DNA of 64,000 nt from a bacterium (GCA_030431975.1 JAUIHP010000010.1:1-64000), one strand, 5' to 3'; positions 1-8,214 are shown, counted from the stretch's first letter. The notes: generated by a model from the letters alone, not told the origin. A program made the numbers and translations.

Positions 1-477
1 GGGGGGGGGGGGGGGGCAGTTGCCCGTACCGAGGGTTTCGAGTCCGGCGATTCGAGCTGCGACGATTTCGCCGTACGTCCGATATCGATCGGCATCCGAC
101 CCTGCCCGTGTGCCCATACTCAGAACGAGGGCACCGAGCAGCCCAGTGGAGGTGCCTACAGCAACGAGCTTCAGATCCTCCTGGTCCTCGTTCTCGGAGA
201 GCGATGAGAAGGAGATGACTGCCCCCAAGCAAGTAAGGATCGTGCCTTGAGCCAGCATCCGCCCACTCTTGACGGATTCGGCTTTCCAGCGATACGCCTT
301 CTCTAGAGTCCGAAGCTCTTCGAGGTCGTAGGTTGGGATGTAGTGGGAAGGCGGCATTGAAACGAGAGCCTCGGCTTCGTCTGCAGTGAGTCCGAGTCCC
401 TGAGGGCCGGGCCTCGTGTAGGCGCAGGCAGAGCTGCCGACGATGGCGCCGATCAGGAGGAACCGCAGAAAACACAT
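1..477 (-). CDS. Partial cassette-borne lipoprotein-like membrane protein (3' end off window)
   Basis: The minus-strand frame is open from an ATG at 477 to the window edge, giving at least 159 codons without a stop. The first 16 bases are a G run that is probably an end artefact. The protein starts MCFLRFLLIGAIVGSSAC, a short lipoprotein-like signal, followed by a soluble stretch and two hydrophobic segments (about residues 80-95 and 104-122) separated by an acidic SENEDQ turn. An in-frame ATG at 489 is possible, but GGAGAG at 490-495 is better spaced for 477. An attC site ends directly upstream (496-502), so this is the third cassette gene of the array. No family is recognised. Confidence 0.6.
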   Translation of the reverse strand, partial: MCFLRFLLIGAIVGSSACAYTRPGPQGLGLTADEAEALVSMPPSHYIPTYDLEELRTLEKAYRWKAESVKSGRMLAQGTILTCLGAVISFSSLSENEDQEDLKLVAVGTSTGLLGALVLSMGTRAGSDADRYRTYGEIVAARIAGLETLGTGNCPPPPP

Positions 478-495
478 GCTATGCACCATCTCTCC

Positions 496-606
496 GCCTA
501 ACGTCTCTGGGGTTCAGCTGCAGCCCGACCCCGCAGGGGGCTTGGCGCGTCGCTTTGAAGGGGCGGCGTGACAAGAGGGTCTGTCGGCTGCAATCTCTTG
601 TCAGAC
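496..606 (-). other. Integron attC recombination site (cassette of gene 615-1202)
   Basis: On the minus strand the site starts with a degenerate R'' box GTCTGAC (606-600; one change from RYYYAAC) and ends with R' GTTAGGC (502-496). Between them lie an L''/L' inverted repeat (GAGATTGCAGCCGAC against GGCTGCAGCTGAACCCC) with one unpaired G in the left arm, which corresponds to the extrahelical base of attC sites, and a central stem. The internal sequence CTCTTGTCACGCCGC and the end CAGAGACGTTAGGC are shared with the site at 1203-1310. It lies immediately downstream of the stop of the gene at 615, as expected for a cassette. Confidence 0.85.
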
Positions 607-614
607 GTCAAGCG

Positions 615-1202
615 CTACCTCCCGCCGTGAGCTGGATGACCTAGAGCCTTCCGAATGACCTCTTGGGCCTGCTTGCGTGTATCAGCGTAGACGATGAGCT
701 CCTCGTCACGGTAGAACTTCACTTCCTGGCAGGTGAAACACAGTTGTGCCGACCATTCAACTTCGTCATCCGCCCAACGAAGCAAGTAGTCTGGCCTAAA
801 TCCTCCGCACGCCTTCGGTGCTCCGAAGCGAATGAAGGCCGTACGGTCGAGAACGGTGGCCCTGACTGCGCTAAGGGCTGCCGGTTCCAATGACAGAGGC
901 TGAGGGAAGAACGGATGTTCCAGTATCTCGACCGTTGGGGTTGTCGCGATCTTGTGACGCAGCCATTCCCGACCGGCTGGGTGTCCGAGGCCCTGGAGAA
1001 TCTGCAAAGACTCTCTGGAGCCTTGGAAACTCGCCAGGACTTCATCGACTCTGTCGAACGATTCGCGTTCCCATTCGAAGCCGATCGAGTCAGGAAGCTC
1101 GACATACTTAGGTTGCTCAGGGCGATCACTTGGGCGAAGCAGGTACAGAGAGATGGCTGCTGCCGCAGCGAGAGACATGAGTAGAAAGTGTCTGCTCTGC
1201 AC
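615..1202 (-). CDS. Gene-cassette protein of unknown function, membrane-anchored
   Basis: A 195-residue protein starting at GTG 1202, right after the R' box of the neighbouring attC. An ATG at 1178 would drop the basic n-region. Residues 1-22 (MQSRHFLLMSLAAAAAISLYLL) form a signal peptide or N-terminal anchor; the rest is predicted soluble. A CFTCQEVKFYRDEELIVYAD segment near the C-terminus carries two cysteines, and a further Cys lies in KACGG, so a disulfide or metal site is possible. The gene is flanked on both sides by attC sites (496-606 and 1203-1310), so it is a single-gene integron cassette. No family is recognised and no function is assigned. Confidence 0.75.
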   Translation of the reverse strand: MQSRHFLLMSLAAAAAISLYLLRPSDRPEQPKYVELPDSIGFEWERESFDRVDEVLASFQGSRESLQILQGLGHPAGREWLRHKIATTPTVEILEHPFFPQPLSLEPAALSAVRATVLDRTAFIRFGAPKACGGFRPDYLLRWADDEVEWSAQLCFTCQEVKFYRDEELIVYADTRKQAQEVIRKALGHPAHGGR

Positions 1203-1310
1203 GCCTAACGTCTCTGGCGATCAGCTGCAACCCGACTCGAAGTGCTTGGCGCGACGCTTGGAACAAGCGGCGTGACAAGAGGGACTGTCAGCTGCATCGC
1301 CGTGTTAGGT
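1203..1310 (-). other. Integron attC recombination site (cassette of gene 1318-2052)
   Basis: On the minus strand R'' is ACCTAAC (1310-1304) and R' is GTTAGGC (1209-1203), both perfect matches to RYYYAAC and GTTRRRY. The arms GGCGATGCAGCTG and CAGCTGATCGCC pair fully except for one extra G in the left arm, the signature of attC folding. The site is 108 bp, within the attC size range, and strongly resembles the one at 496-606. It begins 8 bp after the stop codon of the gene at 1318. Confidence 0.9.
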
Positions 1311-1317
1311 CGCAGGT

Positions 1318-2052
1318 TCATCTGCGACGGTCCTTGGAACTCGGACGTGTCCCGAGGCGAGCCTTAAGGTCCCCCCATGATTTGAGGACCGTTGGCGTCG
1401 GCTCACACGGGATCACTTCAGCTCCGATGTGGAGCGCCTGGGTCGCGCCCCACGCGACTGAAAGGTTCTGCCAACCAGTCGGATATCCAAGCCCCGGCGC
1501 GAAGTTTGATTTGGAGCGACCGCCACCGGTGCCATCTAGGTCGGCTCCGATGAACCAGCCGGCAAGGGCATCAGGCCAGTCGCCCCAGTACCCCACCCAC
1601 CAGGCGCTTGGAGTGCATCGGCCGAGACTTACCGGCACGGAATGTCGACTAAAATCCGGATACTGAAAAATCGCACCAGGATCAACCGAGGGCTCCATCG
1701 CAAGGACCGCTCCAGGAACACCGTCGCTGTCTTCCCAGACATAGACATCCATTGTCTGATCCTGCTGGCTGATTTGACCGAAATCGAAGAACACCGAGCA
1801 GATCTGAACCACGGTCGAGTAACCCTCCGCAAAAGCGCCGTAGTAGGGAGCCTGGACGCCCCCGTACTGCCAAGCATATGCGGCTTCGATGCGGCCATCG
1901 GAGTTGAAGAGGACTTCACCACAGGGTTCGCCGTCGAAGGCGGGTTCATCAGCCTCAACCTTCGAGCCGACCGCGACTTGAGCAGTCACCGGAACCGGCA
2001 ACGCGAAGAGCATCACGAGAAGAATCCGTACGTTGCGCGTCCAGACGCTCAT
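1318..2052 (-). CDS. Secreted cassette-borne protein with SWG-x-L-K C-terminal motif
   Basis: A 244-residue exported protein. ATG 2052 was chosen over an upstream TTG because it has GAGGAACGAGAA upstream and begins a clean signal peptide (MSVWTRNVRILLVMLFALP...AQ). The mature part is rich in aromatic residues and Gly/Asp, resembling a beta-sandwich, with four or five Cys. Near the C-terminus PTPTVLKSWGDLKARLG precedes a basic tail; the same SWG-x-(I/L)-K-A pattern ends the protein at 63442. attC 1203-1310 follows its stop, making it the first cassette of the array, nearest to tRNA-Leu. The function is unknown; the tail may be a sorting or anchoring signal. Confidence 0.75.
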   Translation of the reverse strand: MSVWTRNVRILLVMLFALPVPVTAQVAVGSKVEADEPAFDGEPCGEVLFNSDGRIEAAYAWQYGGVQAPYYGAFAEGYSTVVQICSVFFDFGQISQQDQTMDVYVWEDSDGVPGAVLAMEPSVDPGAIFQYPDFSRHSVPVSLGRCTPSAWWVGYWGDWPDALAGWFIGADLDGTGGGRSKSNFAPGLGYPTGWQNLSVAWGATQALHIGAEVIPCEPTPTVLKSWGDLKARLGTRPSSKDRRR

Positions 2053-2079
2053 GTTTCTCGTTCCTCGCGTGCCCTGTCG

Positions 2080-2098
2080 ACCCAACGCGGCGTTGAGC
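2080..2098 (-). other. Possible collapsed attC or attI core at array boundary
   Basis: On the minus strand GCTCAAC (2098-2092, fits RYYYAAC) and GTTGGGT (2086-2080, fits GTTRRRY) are only 5 bp apart, just upstream of the first cassette gene. This is where an attI site or the preceding cassette's attC should end. The L boxes and loop are missing, so it may be a deletion remnant or chance. Confidence 0.3.
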
Positions 2099-2194
2099 CG
2101 AAGGAGCCCGGCTCGCTCGAAATGGGTCGATCAAAAAAGTGCAGCGTCATGCGCACGCGACCACCCTGCTCGTGTCTCTAGTTGAAAATCAATG

Positions 2195-2278
<84 letters not shown>

Positions 2279-2470
2279 TCTCGCTGAAGAGTGGCCTCCA
2301 CCGCCCGCCCGCGCAATCCATCAGTTGCCGGACCCGCACCACGTCGCGGACTCGGCTCGTCGCGTTGGCGGCTCGGCACCGAACCGCCTCGACCGGGCCG
2401 CCTCTTTCGCTGGACCACCGGCCTAACCCTGCCCTAAACTTTTCTGGCCCGCTACATACCTGACTGTTGA

Positions 2471-3316
2471 GTGATCGGCCATCGTCGGTACGGCCGGTCG
2501 GGAGAGGTCTCAGCCCTCAGGACGTTTGGCGTGAACAGAGACGTTCGTGCCGAGCCGGTCGTGCTCTCGAAGCGGCGGCGGCTCGTCTACTGGTGCGTCG
2601 TCCTCAGCATTCCGTTCGTTGTCGTCGGAGTGCTGGAACTCGGCGCTCGCCGGCTCGCTCGCTCCGGCGACGCGGGACATACGAACTTGCGCCTCGTCGG
2701 ATCCGCCAACTTCTTCCAAGAGTTCGAAGAGAATGGCCGCACATTTTGCCGTGTGGCCCACGACGAACTCTACGGCGGCGCGCAGCCTGCCTTCGCAAGA
2801 GAGAAGGGCCCAGGCACCGTCCGCGTCTTCTGCTTCGGTGGATCGGCGGCCGCTGGTTGGCCTCATCCCCCGGAAGAGACGTTCACGGCTTACCTGCAAT
2901 CGGCCCTGGCCGACGCGCTTCCCCATCGCGACGTCGAGGTTCTGAACTTCGCGGCGCACGCCTACGCGTCGTACCGAGTGCAACTGATCGCGGAACAGGC
3001 CCTGGCTTTCCAACCGGACTTGGTCGTGCTCTACATGGGCAACAATGAGTTTCTGGAGAAACGCCACTACGCAGCCACCGGCCTGCCGTTGTCTCGACTT
3101 CAAAGAATGGCGGAACGCCTCGCTTCGTTCCGCCTGGCGCGCGGTTGGTGGCTCGACCGGACGCGACCGGTGCAGACTTTGTCCGCGAGCGTCGCGAGCA
3201 CGGGTACCACGAAAGATGGACGAAGATTCGGCGGCTCGCTCTCGACCTGCGTGCGCATCCGGACCAGTACGACGCAGTCGTCCGGCACTTTGAGGAGACG
3301 GCCAATGCCATCGTGA
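2471..3316 (+). CDS. SGNH-hydrolase-like membrane protein, N-terminal half (frameshifted)
   Basis: The N-terminal half of a membrane-anchored SGNH/GDSL-like protein. A transmembrane helix (about residues 40-62, VYWCVVLSIPFVVVGVLELG) is followed by the block-I serine motif FGGSAAAG and the block-III motif YMGNNEFLE. Homologous sequence stops around 3130-3200; the last 50 or so codons of this frame look like out-of-frame readthrough. The remainder of the fold, including the DxxH block, continues in another frame from 3145. The start is uncertain: GTG 2471, or GTG 2531 preceded by AGGA. The change is consistent with the loss of one base. Whether it is a real mutation or an assembly error cannot be decided here. 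Confidence 0.7.
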   Translation: MIGHRRYGRSGEVSALRTFGVNRDVRAEPVVLSKRRRLVYWCVVLSIPFVVVGVLELGARRLARSGDAGHTNLRLVGSANFFQEFEENGRTFCRVAHDELYGGAQPAFAREKGPGTVRVFCFGGSAAAGWPHPPEETFTAYLQSALADALPHRDVEVLNFAAHAYASYRVQLIAEQALAFQPDLVVLYMGNNEFLEKRHYAATGLPLSRLQRMAERLASFRLARGWWLDRTRPVQTLSASVASTGTTKDGRRFGGSLSTCVRIRTSTTQSSGTLRRRPMPS

Positions 3317-4212
3317 CGGCGGCCGCGGAAGTGGACGTGCCCGTCTACGTGCTGACGGTTCCGGTCAACTTGCGAGACTGGCATCCGAACGTGAGCCTCT
3401 CGCCGGAAGAGGCCCTGTCCGAAAGCGAGCGGAGCGCCTGGTACGACCACTACACCGCAGCACGGCGGGCGGCGCATGAAGAGCGGCACGTCGATGCGGC
3501 CCGTCATTTCGAAGCCGCCGTCGAACTTCATCCGAACCATGCGGAGTCGTTCTTCCTGCTGGGCCGCGCACAGGAACGGCTGGGCAACAGGCATGGCGCA
3601 CTCCAGTCGTTTTCGTTGGCCAAGGATTTGGACCTGAATCCTTTCCGGGCAACGTGGCGGATCAACGAAGCGCTTCGCCGCGTCGGTCGCGGACATCCTT
3701 CGGCCACCTTGGTCGACACCGAGAAGGCGTTCCTCGCTGAATCGTCGCCGCAGGCACCCGGCTTCGATCTCTTCCTCGACTATGTGCACCCCAGCCGGGT
3801 CGGCAACCTGCTCATCGCGGAGTCCATTTTCCAAACGATGGCTGTTGAAGAACGTTTCGGTCTCTCCCCTACCGACCGGTTCCAACCTGAACTCGACCCG
3901 ACGTACGATGAGCTCACGGACGCCCGGCTGCAGAAGACCCTCTTCTGGCTGTTCGCGATGATGCATCAATACGACAGCATCGTTGAACGGGCGCGACACC
4001 TGGAAGACCTGGCAGGAACCGAGGTGCCGTACTTCCGCCGGATTCTGGAGATTTTCGAGCCGCAGCGTGAACTCGTGTTGCGTAGGGCGCAGGGATTGGC
4101 AGTGGATCCCACGGTTGCCGAGGAGATCGAAGCGCGACTTCAGGCCTACTACATCGAGGAGTATGACCTGGAACCGAGCGCGTTCCGATCGACCGCGGCC
4201 GTCAATCGGTGA
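3145..4212 (+). CDS. SGNH-hydrolase/TPR protein, C-terminal half (frameshifted)
   Basis: Continuation of the gene begun at 2471, shifted by one base. It carries the rest of the SGNH domain (YDAVVRHFEET...VPVYVLTVPVN), a TPR-like insert (DAARHFEAAVELHPNHAESFFLLGRAQERLGNRHGALQSF), the block-V motif DYVHPSRVG with the catalytic Asp and His, and a helical C-terminus. The Ser of the triad is therefore in one frame and the Asp/His in the other. The 5' boundary at TTG 3145 is only the first start codon of the frame; there is no ribosome binding site, so it is probably not a separate gene. It ends 7 bp before the convergent gene at 4220. In related proteins the architecture is a membrane-anchored periplasmic esterase/TPR of unknown substrate. 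Confidence 0.7.
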   Translation: MVARPDATGADFVRERREHGYHERWTKIRRLALDLRAHPDQYDAVVRHFEETANAIVTAAAEVDVPVYVLTVPVNLRDWHPNVSLSPEEALSESERSAWYDHYTAARRAAHEERHVDAARHFEAAVELHPNHAESFFLLGRAQERLGNRHGALQSFSLAKDLDLNPFRATWRINEALRRVGRGHPSATLVDTEKAFLAESSPQAPGFDLFLDYVHPSRVGNLLIAESIFQTMAVEERFGLSPTDRFQPELDPTYDELTDARLQKTLFWLFAMMHQYDSIVERARHLEDLAGTEVPYFRRILEIFEPQRELVLRRAQGLAVDPTVAEEIEARLQAYYIEEYDLEPSAFRSTAAVNR

Positions 4213-4219
4213 GGTCTCG

Positions 4220-5116
4220 TCAGGAAATGGCGCTCTGAACCTGCTGCAGCGTCGGCGCCTCACCCCACCACGCACTCTCCACGATCCCGTCCTTCATCAG
4301 AACGAAGACCGGAAGCCGCCGGTAGTACTGCCGAAGCACCGCCGACGGCGTATGCCCAATCGGGAACGTCGGTACATGCTGCACGCGAAAGGCCCGCGCC
4401 TCCCTCTTCGTCCCACCCAGGACGGCGGCGACATGTAGCTCCGGAGCGCCTCCTGCGATCTCGTCGAGCGCAGTGACGGAAGCATCACACGGTCCGCACT
4501 CCGTTCCATAGATCGCGAGCAGAACCTGCCCTTCGCTAACGGGCTTGCGCAGACCATCGATCGCAATGTTGGAGAGGTCGCTTCCGGCATGAACCGGAGT
4601 GACCAACGCATCGACGGGAAGTCTCGGCCCGATCCATGTCGATGCGAGTAGCACCGGAAGAAGCGCCGCGAAGATCAGCCACCGAATCTTGGCCGGCGGA
4701 TAGAGCTTCGCCCATCGAAGAGCGATGACGGCCATGACGACAAAGAGCGCGTCCTCGAGAATGACGGCCAACGGCCCGCGCGAAGATGCGCGTCCGAAAC
4801 AGCCACACTCCGAGATGTTGCCCTGTGACCAGGCCCAGGCTGTCGCCGGAATGAAGACGGCGAGCATGATGAGAAAACCGGTCGAAGTCAGGCGAGGCAA
4901 AAGCAACAGCATCGCTGCGGCGCCCAGGACCAACTCACTGATGACGAGTAGATGGGCCAGGAACGGAGACCACGACGCGGGTGTGATTCCGTAGCTCGTG
5001 ATGGTCTGTGCGAAGAGAGCCGGGTCGGCGGCTTTGATCGCGGCGGCGAAGATGAAGATGGCGCCCAAGCCGATAAGGCAGAGGGCGCCGAGAATCTCTT
5101 TGAAGCGGCTGCTCAT
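4220..5116 (-). CDS. MauE/DoxX-like membrane protein fused to thioredoxin-like domain
   Basis: A 298-residue protein. The N-terminal 160 residues contain four or five hydrophobic helices and an ECGCFG motif (C104, C106) typical of MauE/DoxX-type membrane proteins. The C-terminal third is a thioredoxin-like domain with CGPC at 207-210. Such fusions move reducing equivalents across the inner membrane to periplasmic disulfides. It lies 11 bp downstream of another thioredoxin-like gene (5128), so the two probably form an operon for extracytoplasmic thiol redox, for example maturation of the multihaem cytochromes seen elsewhere in the window. The role is inferred from the domains only. Confidence 0.85.
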   Translation of the reverse strand: MSSRFKEILGALCLIGLGAIFIFAAAIKAADPALFAQTITSYGITPASWSPFLAHLLVISELVLGAAAMLLLLPRLTSTGFLIMLAVFIPATAWAWSQGNISECGCFGRASSRGPLAVILEDALFVVMAVIALRWAKLYPPAKIRWLIFAALLPVLLASTWIGPRLPVDALVTPVHAGSDLSNIAIDGLRKPVSEGQVLLAIYGTECGPCDASVTALDEIAGGAPELHVAAVLGGTKREARAFRVQHVPTFPIGHTPSAVLRQYYRRLPVFVLMKDGIVESAWWGEAPTLQQVQSAIS

Positions 5117-5127
5117 GTCGAGAGAGT

Positions 5128-6015
5128 CTACTTGCCTTTCAGCATGTGTGCGAGATCGGCTTCGACGGAAACGATCGGCTCTTCTTCGAAGCGTCCCAGT
5201 TCTTTCCCGCCCTGCAGGACCACGAAGGTCGGCGTCAACGAGACGTCGTGCTTACCGAGCAGGTCGGCCGGCTCACTCTGGTCTTCACTGACCCCGACGT
5301 ACTCGATCGTGAACTTGTCCGACCCGGAGGCCTCGACTGCCTTCATAAGGTGCGGAAGGTAGTGCTTGCAGTAGGAACACCAGGTTCCAAAGAAAACTTT
5401 GATTGTCGTCGGGTTCTTGACCGCTTTCAGGACAGCAACCGACTCCGCGTCCGGCTTGTACTTGCCGGCCGCATGAACGTAGTCCGGCTTGTGCTTGGCA
5501 AGCACGTCGGCAGCGATGGTTCCGACCAGCGGAGGCTCCGGCTGCACCACGTAGTGGCCGGCGTCCGCGTCGAAACTCAGGATCCCGTCATCGTTGAAGA
5601 ACATTCCCAGGTCGGCGGCGTCGCCCGTCGACGGGATCGGCATGTCGGACTCGGTCCAGGCGATGGATTCAGCCGGTAGCTGGGCGACGGTCTGCGCCTT
5701 CAGTGCGAGAACGAACGCGGGGACCTCCCCGCTGGGAACGACAAGTTGATGCTGATAGTCGGGAGAGTCAAAGACGCGAGCCAGGCCGTCGACTTCGTCA
5801 TTGAGAACGAGCTGGAGGCCCGCCACCTCTTCCCAGCTTTCCCCATCCTCGGCCAAGACCGCGGTGGACGAAAGTGCCGTCGCGGCGAAAGCGACGCCGA
5901 CGACAGCGCCGAAAAGGCCCGGAAGGCTGTGGAGGCCGTGGTGGCCGTGAAGGCCGCTGGACGTCCCTTTGGAACCCACACGAGAAAGTCGAGCCATTTC
6001 GTTGCGATTCAGCAT
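5128..6015 (-). CDS. Exported thioredoxin-fold protein (CSYC)
   Basis: A 295-residue protein with an N-terminal hydrophobic segment (residues 34-53, LFGAVVGVAFAATALSST) preceded by a His/Gly-rich stretch, consistent with a long signal peptide or anchor. The middle region (60-190) is not recognised. The C-terminal domain has the thioredoxin pattern VFFGTWCSYCKHYLPHL with C213 and C216, and a cis-Pro region SLTPTFVV. The CSYC dipeptide differs from thioredoxin CGPC and is closer to oxidant or TlpA-like proteins. It is the first gene of a two-gene operon with 4220-5116. A periplasmic disulfide oxidoreductase role is likely; the substrate is unknown. Confidence 0.8.
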   Translation of the reverse strand: MLNRNEMARLSRVGSKGTSSGLHGHHGLHSLPGLFGAVVGVAFAATALSSTAVLAEDGESWEEVAGLQLVLNDEVDGLARVFDSPDYQHQLVVPSGEVPAFVLALKAQTVAQLPAESIAWTESDMPIPSTGDAADLGMFFNDDGILSFDADAGHYVVQPEPPLVGTIAADVLAKHKPDYVHAAGKYKPDAESVAVLKAVKNPTTIKVFFGTWCSYCKHYLPHLMKAVEASGSDKFTIEYVGVSEDQSEPADLLGKHDVSLTPTFVVLQGGKELGRFEEEPIVSVEADLAHMLKGK

Positions 6016-6279
6016 CTTGAGCTGTCCTCCGACTGCAGCGTTGATCAGCGTGGAAGGGACCCGAATCGGGGGCAGATCCCGAGTCTGAGTCGACCGTCGA
6101 CCCGTTGCCCTCAGTACCAGCCGCCGAGTTTGACGGTTCCCAAACGGACATCATTCTAACGGTTTGGACGGCTACGGCCAGTGGTTAGACCCCGGAACGG
6201 GCCCCAAAGTCACCGGGCGACTGTCACCGGCGACCACGAGACCCAGACCGCGTGCTTCCCGGGACGGCGCGCTTCCAAC

Positions 6280-7305
6280 TCACGCCCGGGCTGGGCTCCC
6301 GACCAAAGCCGGCCGGCCCTCGGCCTGGGCCTCCCTATCGAAGTAGGGCTCTGCGAACGCCTCCAAGGTCGAGCCCGTGACCCCAGACTCCGTCAGGAAC
6401 TGAAAGAGCGCGTCCAGCTGCTCATACATCCGCTCCACCGACGCCCCGTCCGGGTTGTAGGGCGAGCCGCCGGGCATGAGCTCGGAGCTGTGGAACATGA
6501 GCATCAGATACGGCAGCCCGGCTTCCCGCGCCGCGTCGTAGAACGAGCGAAGGACACCCAATCCCCGTCCCGGCCACGGCCGGAAGGGACGCGCATGCCA
6601 CTGCAGCTTGACCAGGACCTTGCCGACCGGCGAGTAGCGGAGTTGGTCCCCGAGTCCGGTCATGCCTTGAAACGGTCCACCCAGATAGAAGACCGACATC
6701 GGCAGTTCCAACATGGGCCCGCTTCCGGGACGCTTCACGTCGTCCGGATGAATCCAGTAGGGCCGCCGTTCCGCACCGCGATAGTCGATCCCCCCATTCC
6801 CATCTTTGCGACCGAGGTAGGACTTCCAGGAGATGTGCGGCGTAACGGAGCAGTCAATGCGAATGCCCATGTCGGAGAGCCAACCGATGTGCTCCGGAGC
6901 GAAGCCCCAACGGCCGGCCCGGTAGCTGACCGGACGCTTTCCGAAGCCGGACTCCGCGAGACTCAGGATCCGCTCCATCTTGGCGCGAAACTCCGACTCC
7001 CCCAGTTCGTGCGGGTAGATCTTCTCGGACTGGTCGGGCATCTGGTCACCTGGAAACGGACGGCAGGCCCAGGGATGAAGATGGGCCCCGATCTCCGCGC
7101 GACCAGCAGCCACGGCGTCCCCCAGAACCTCGGCGTAGGCCGGATCGGCCAGGACGGGCTCGTCGGTCAGCCAGGTCGGCGGGAAGGCGTAGCGATCGCA
7201 GAGCTCCTGAAAACGCCCGATGAAAGCGACGTTGCGAGTCTCGATGACCTGGCGATCGGACCAGGCGTCGTCTTCTTCCGTGTCGATGGTGATGAGCAGT
7301 TTCAC
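6280..7305 (-). CDS. WalW-type polysaccharide deacetylase-like protein
   Basis: A 341-residue protein related to carbohydrate esterase family 4 (NodB fold), close to the WalW group of LPS-locus deacetylase-like proteins. GTG 7305 is taken as the start because GGAAGAAG precedes it and the fold begins at once (VKLLITIDTEEDDAW); a longer upstream frame lacks any protein-like pattern. The metal-binding Asp region is ITIDTEEDD and the His pair region is GAHLHPW. There is no signal peptide, so it is probably cytoplasmic. The likely role is N-deacetylation of a surface glycan or its lipid-linked precursor; the substrate is unknown. Confidence 0.85.
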   Translation of the reverse strand: MKLLITIDTEEDDAWSDRQVIETRNVAFIGRFQELCDRYAFPPTWLTDEPVLADPAYAEVLGDAVAAGRAEIGAHLHPWACRPFPGDQMPDQSEKIYPHELGESEFRAKMERILSLAESGFGKRPVSYRAGRWGFAPEHIGWLSDMGIRIDCSVTPHISWKSYLGRKDGNGGIDYRGAERRPYWIHPDDVKRPGSGPMLELPMSVFYLGGPFQGMTGLGDQLRYSPVGKVLVKLQWHARPFRPWPGRGLGVLRSFYDAAREAGLPYLMLMFHSSELMPGGSPYNPDGASVERMYEQLDALFQFLTESGVTGSTLEAFAEPYFDREAQAEGRPALVGSPARA

Positions 7306-7810
7306 TGAAGTCTTCTTCCGGCCGAGTTTCCGGTTCCGTGGCGGACACCAGGCTTCGCGATTCTCGCCCTGGACCCGGTAGATCCGTCCCTGTGTGTGAG
7401 TAAGAGTCGGCCCTCGCGGCCCGTTCCGCAAGTCACCGCGGCCGAGTACCGAGAGGATCCAGCCCAAGGCTTTGTTGTGAGCGAAGCCTCGAAACGGCCA
7501 TCTGTGGACGAACGCCCGCACGTCGCTGCCCCGTAACCACTTACGTCTCCCTCGGCCATTCTTCCTCCCAGGTCCGCGGCCGTTTTCCTCATCAGTGGAC
7601 GTACTTTGACGTATCTAAACCGTTGTCCCACAACGACCCCATGCTGTTGGCACGGGCCTTTCGACTACCAGACGGACAGAGATGGGGTCCGAGCCCGATT
7701 CGGGAATCCGACCCTCTGCGAAAAAGGGACCAGAAAGGCACGCAACTGCCGCGCCTCTCCCTCGATAAGGGAGCGACCGAAGGGGAAAACTTGAAACTGG
7801 AGGACCCGAA
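7306..7810. other. 505-bp divergent intergenic region with small palindromes
   Basis: No coding sequence is supported here. It holds a perfect 6-3-6 palindrome CGTTGT-CCC-ACAACG at 7621-7635, which could be an operator for either divergent gene, and a hairpin CTCCCT-CGATA-AGGGAG (7757-7773) in the presumed leader of the gene at 7811. No convincing sigma-70 promoter pair was found. Confidence 0.4.
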
Positions 7811-8152
7811 ATGTTGATCCAAGCCGCGAACTTCACACCCCAGACCGCCTCGATGCAGCTACCCGTTCCGTTCGAGAACCCGGCGCACCGGCTGCTTCGC
7901 AAACTGAGTTCAGGACAGGTGGCCAGCCTGACCCGGACCCTCGATCGAGTCGCCCGCGGCGAGACCCGCGAAGCGAATCTGACCTGGATCGACTTCAGCA
8001 TCTCCATCCGCTACGTCGGCGGACGGCTCATTCTGAGCCTCTTCTCCCACAATCAGGCAGGATCCGTCGTCGGCTATGTCGTGGAAGAAGTCATCGACGG
8101 CGAGAGCCAGGCCTTCCTCTTCGGAAATCGCCACTGGGCCGTCGCCGAGTAA
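7811..8152 (+). CDS. Small conserved-looking protein of unknown function
   Basis: A 113-residue protein with an excellent ribosome binding site (GGAGG at 7799-7803, 7 nt before ATG 7811) and a strong terminator 63 bp downstream, so it is a well-defined single-gene unit. There is no signal peptide and no membrane segment. The pattern is an amphipathic N-terminal half (FENPAHRLLRKLSSGQVASLTRTL) followed by a beta-rich C-terminal half (ISIRYVGGRLILSLFSHNQ), as in small alpha/beta proteins. No family is recognised. Confidence 0.75.
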   Translation: MLIQAANFTPQTASMQLPVPFENPAHRLLRKLSSGQVASLTRTLDRVARGETREANLTWIDFSISIRYVGGRLILSLFSHNQAGSVVGYVVEEVIDGESQAFLFGNRHWAVAE

Positions 8153-8214
8153 CAAGAAACCGACCTCCAGTTTCCCTTTCCATGAGTCTGCGGTTTCCCC
8201 CTTCCGCAGACAAA

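Noticed and set aside
1-16. Run of 16 G residues at the left edge
   Set aside because: It is typical of a sequencing or assembly end artefact; it lies at the very end of an otherwise open reading frame and no biological meaning can be drawn.
6181-7308. 375-codon plus-strand frame opposite the deacetylase
   Set aside because: It is low-complexity Arg-rich sequence, complementary to a conserved CE4-like protein.
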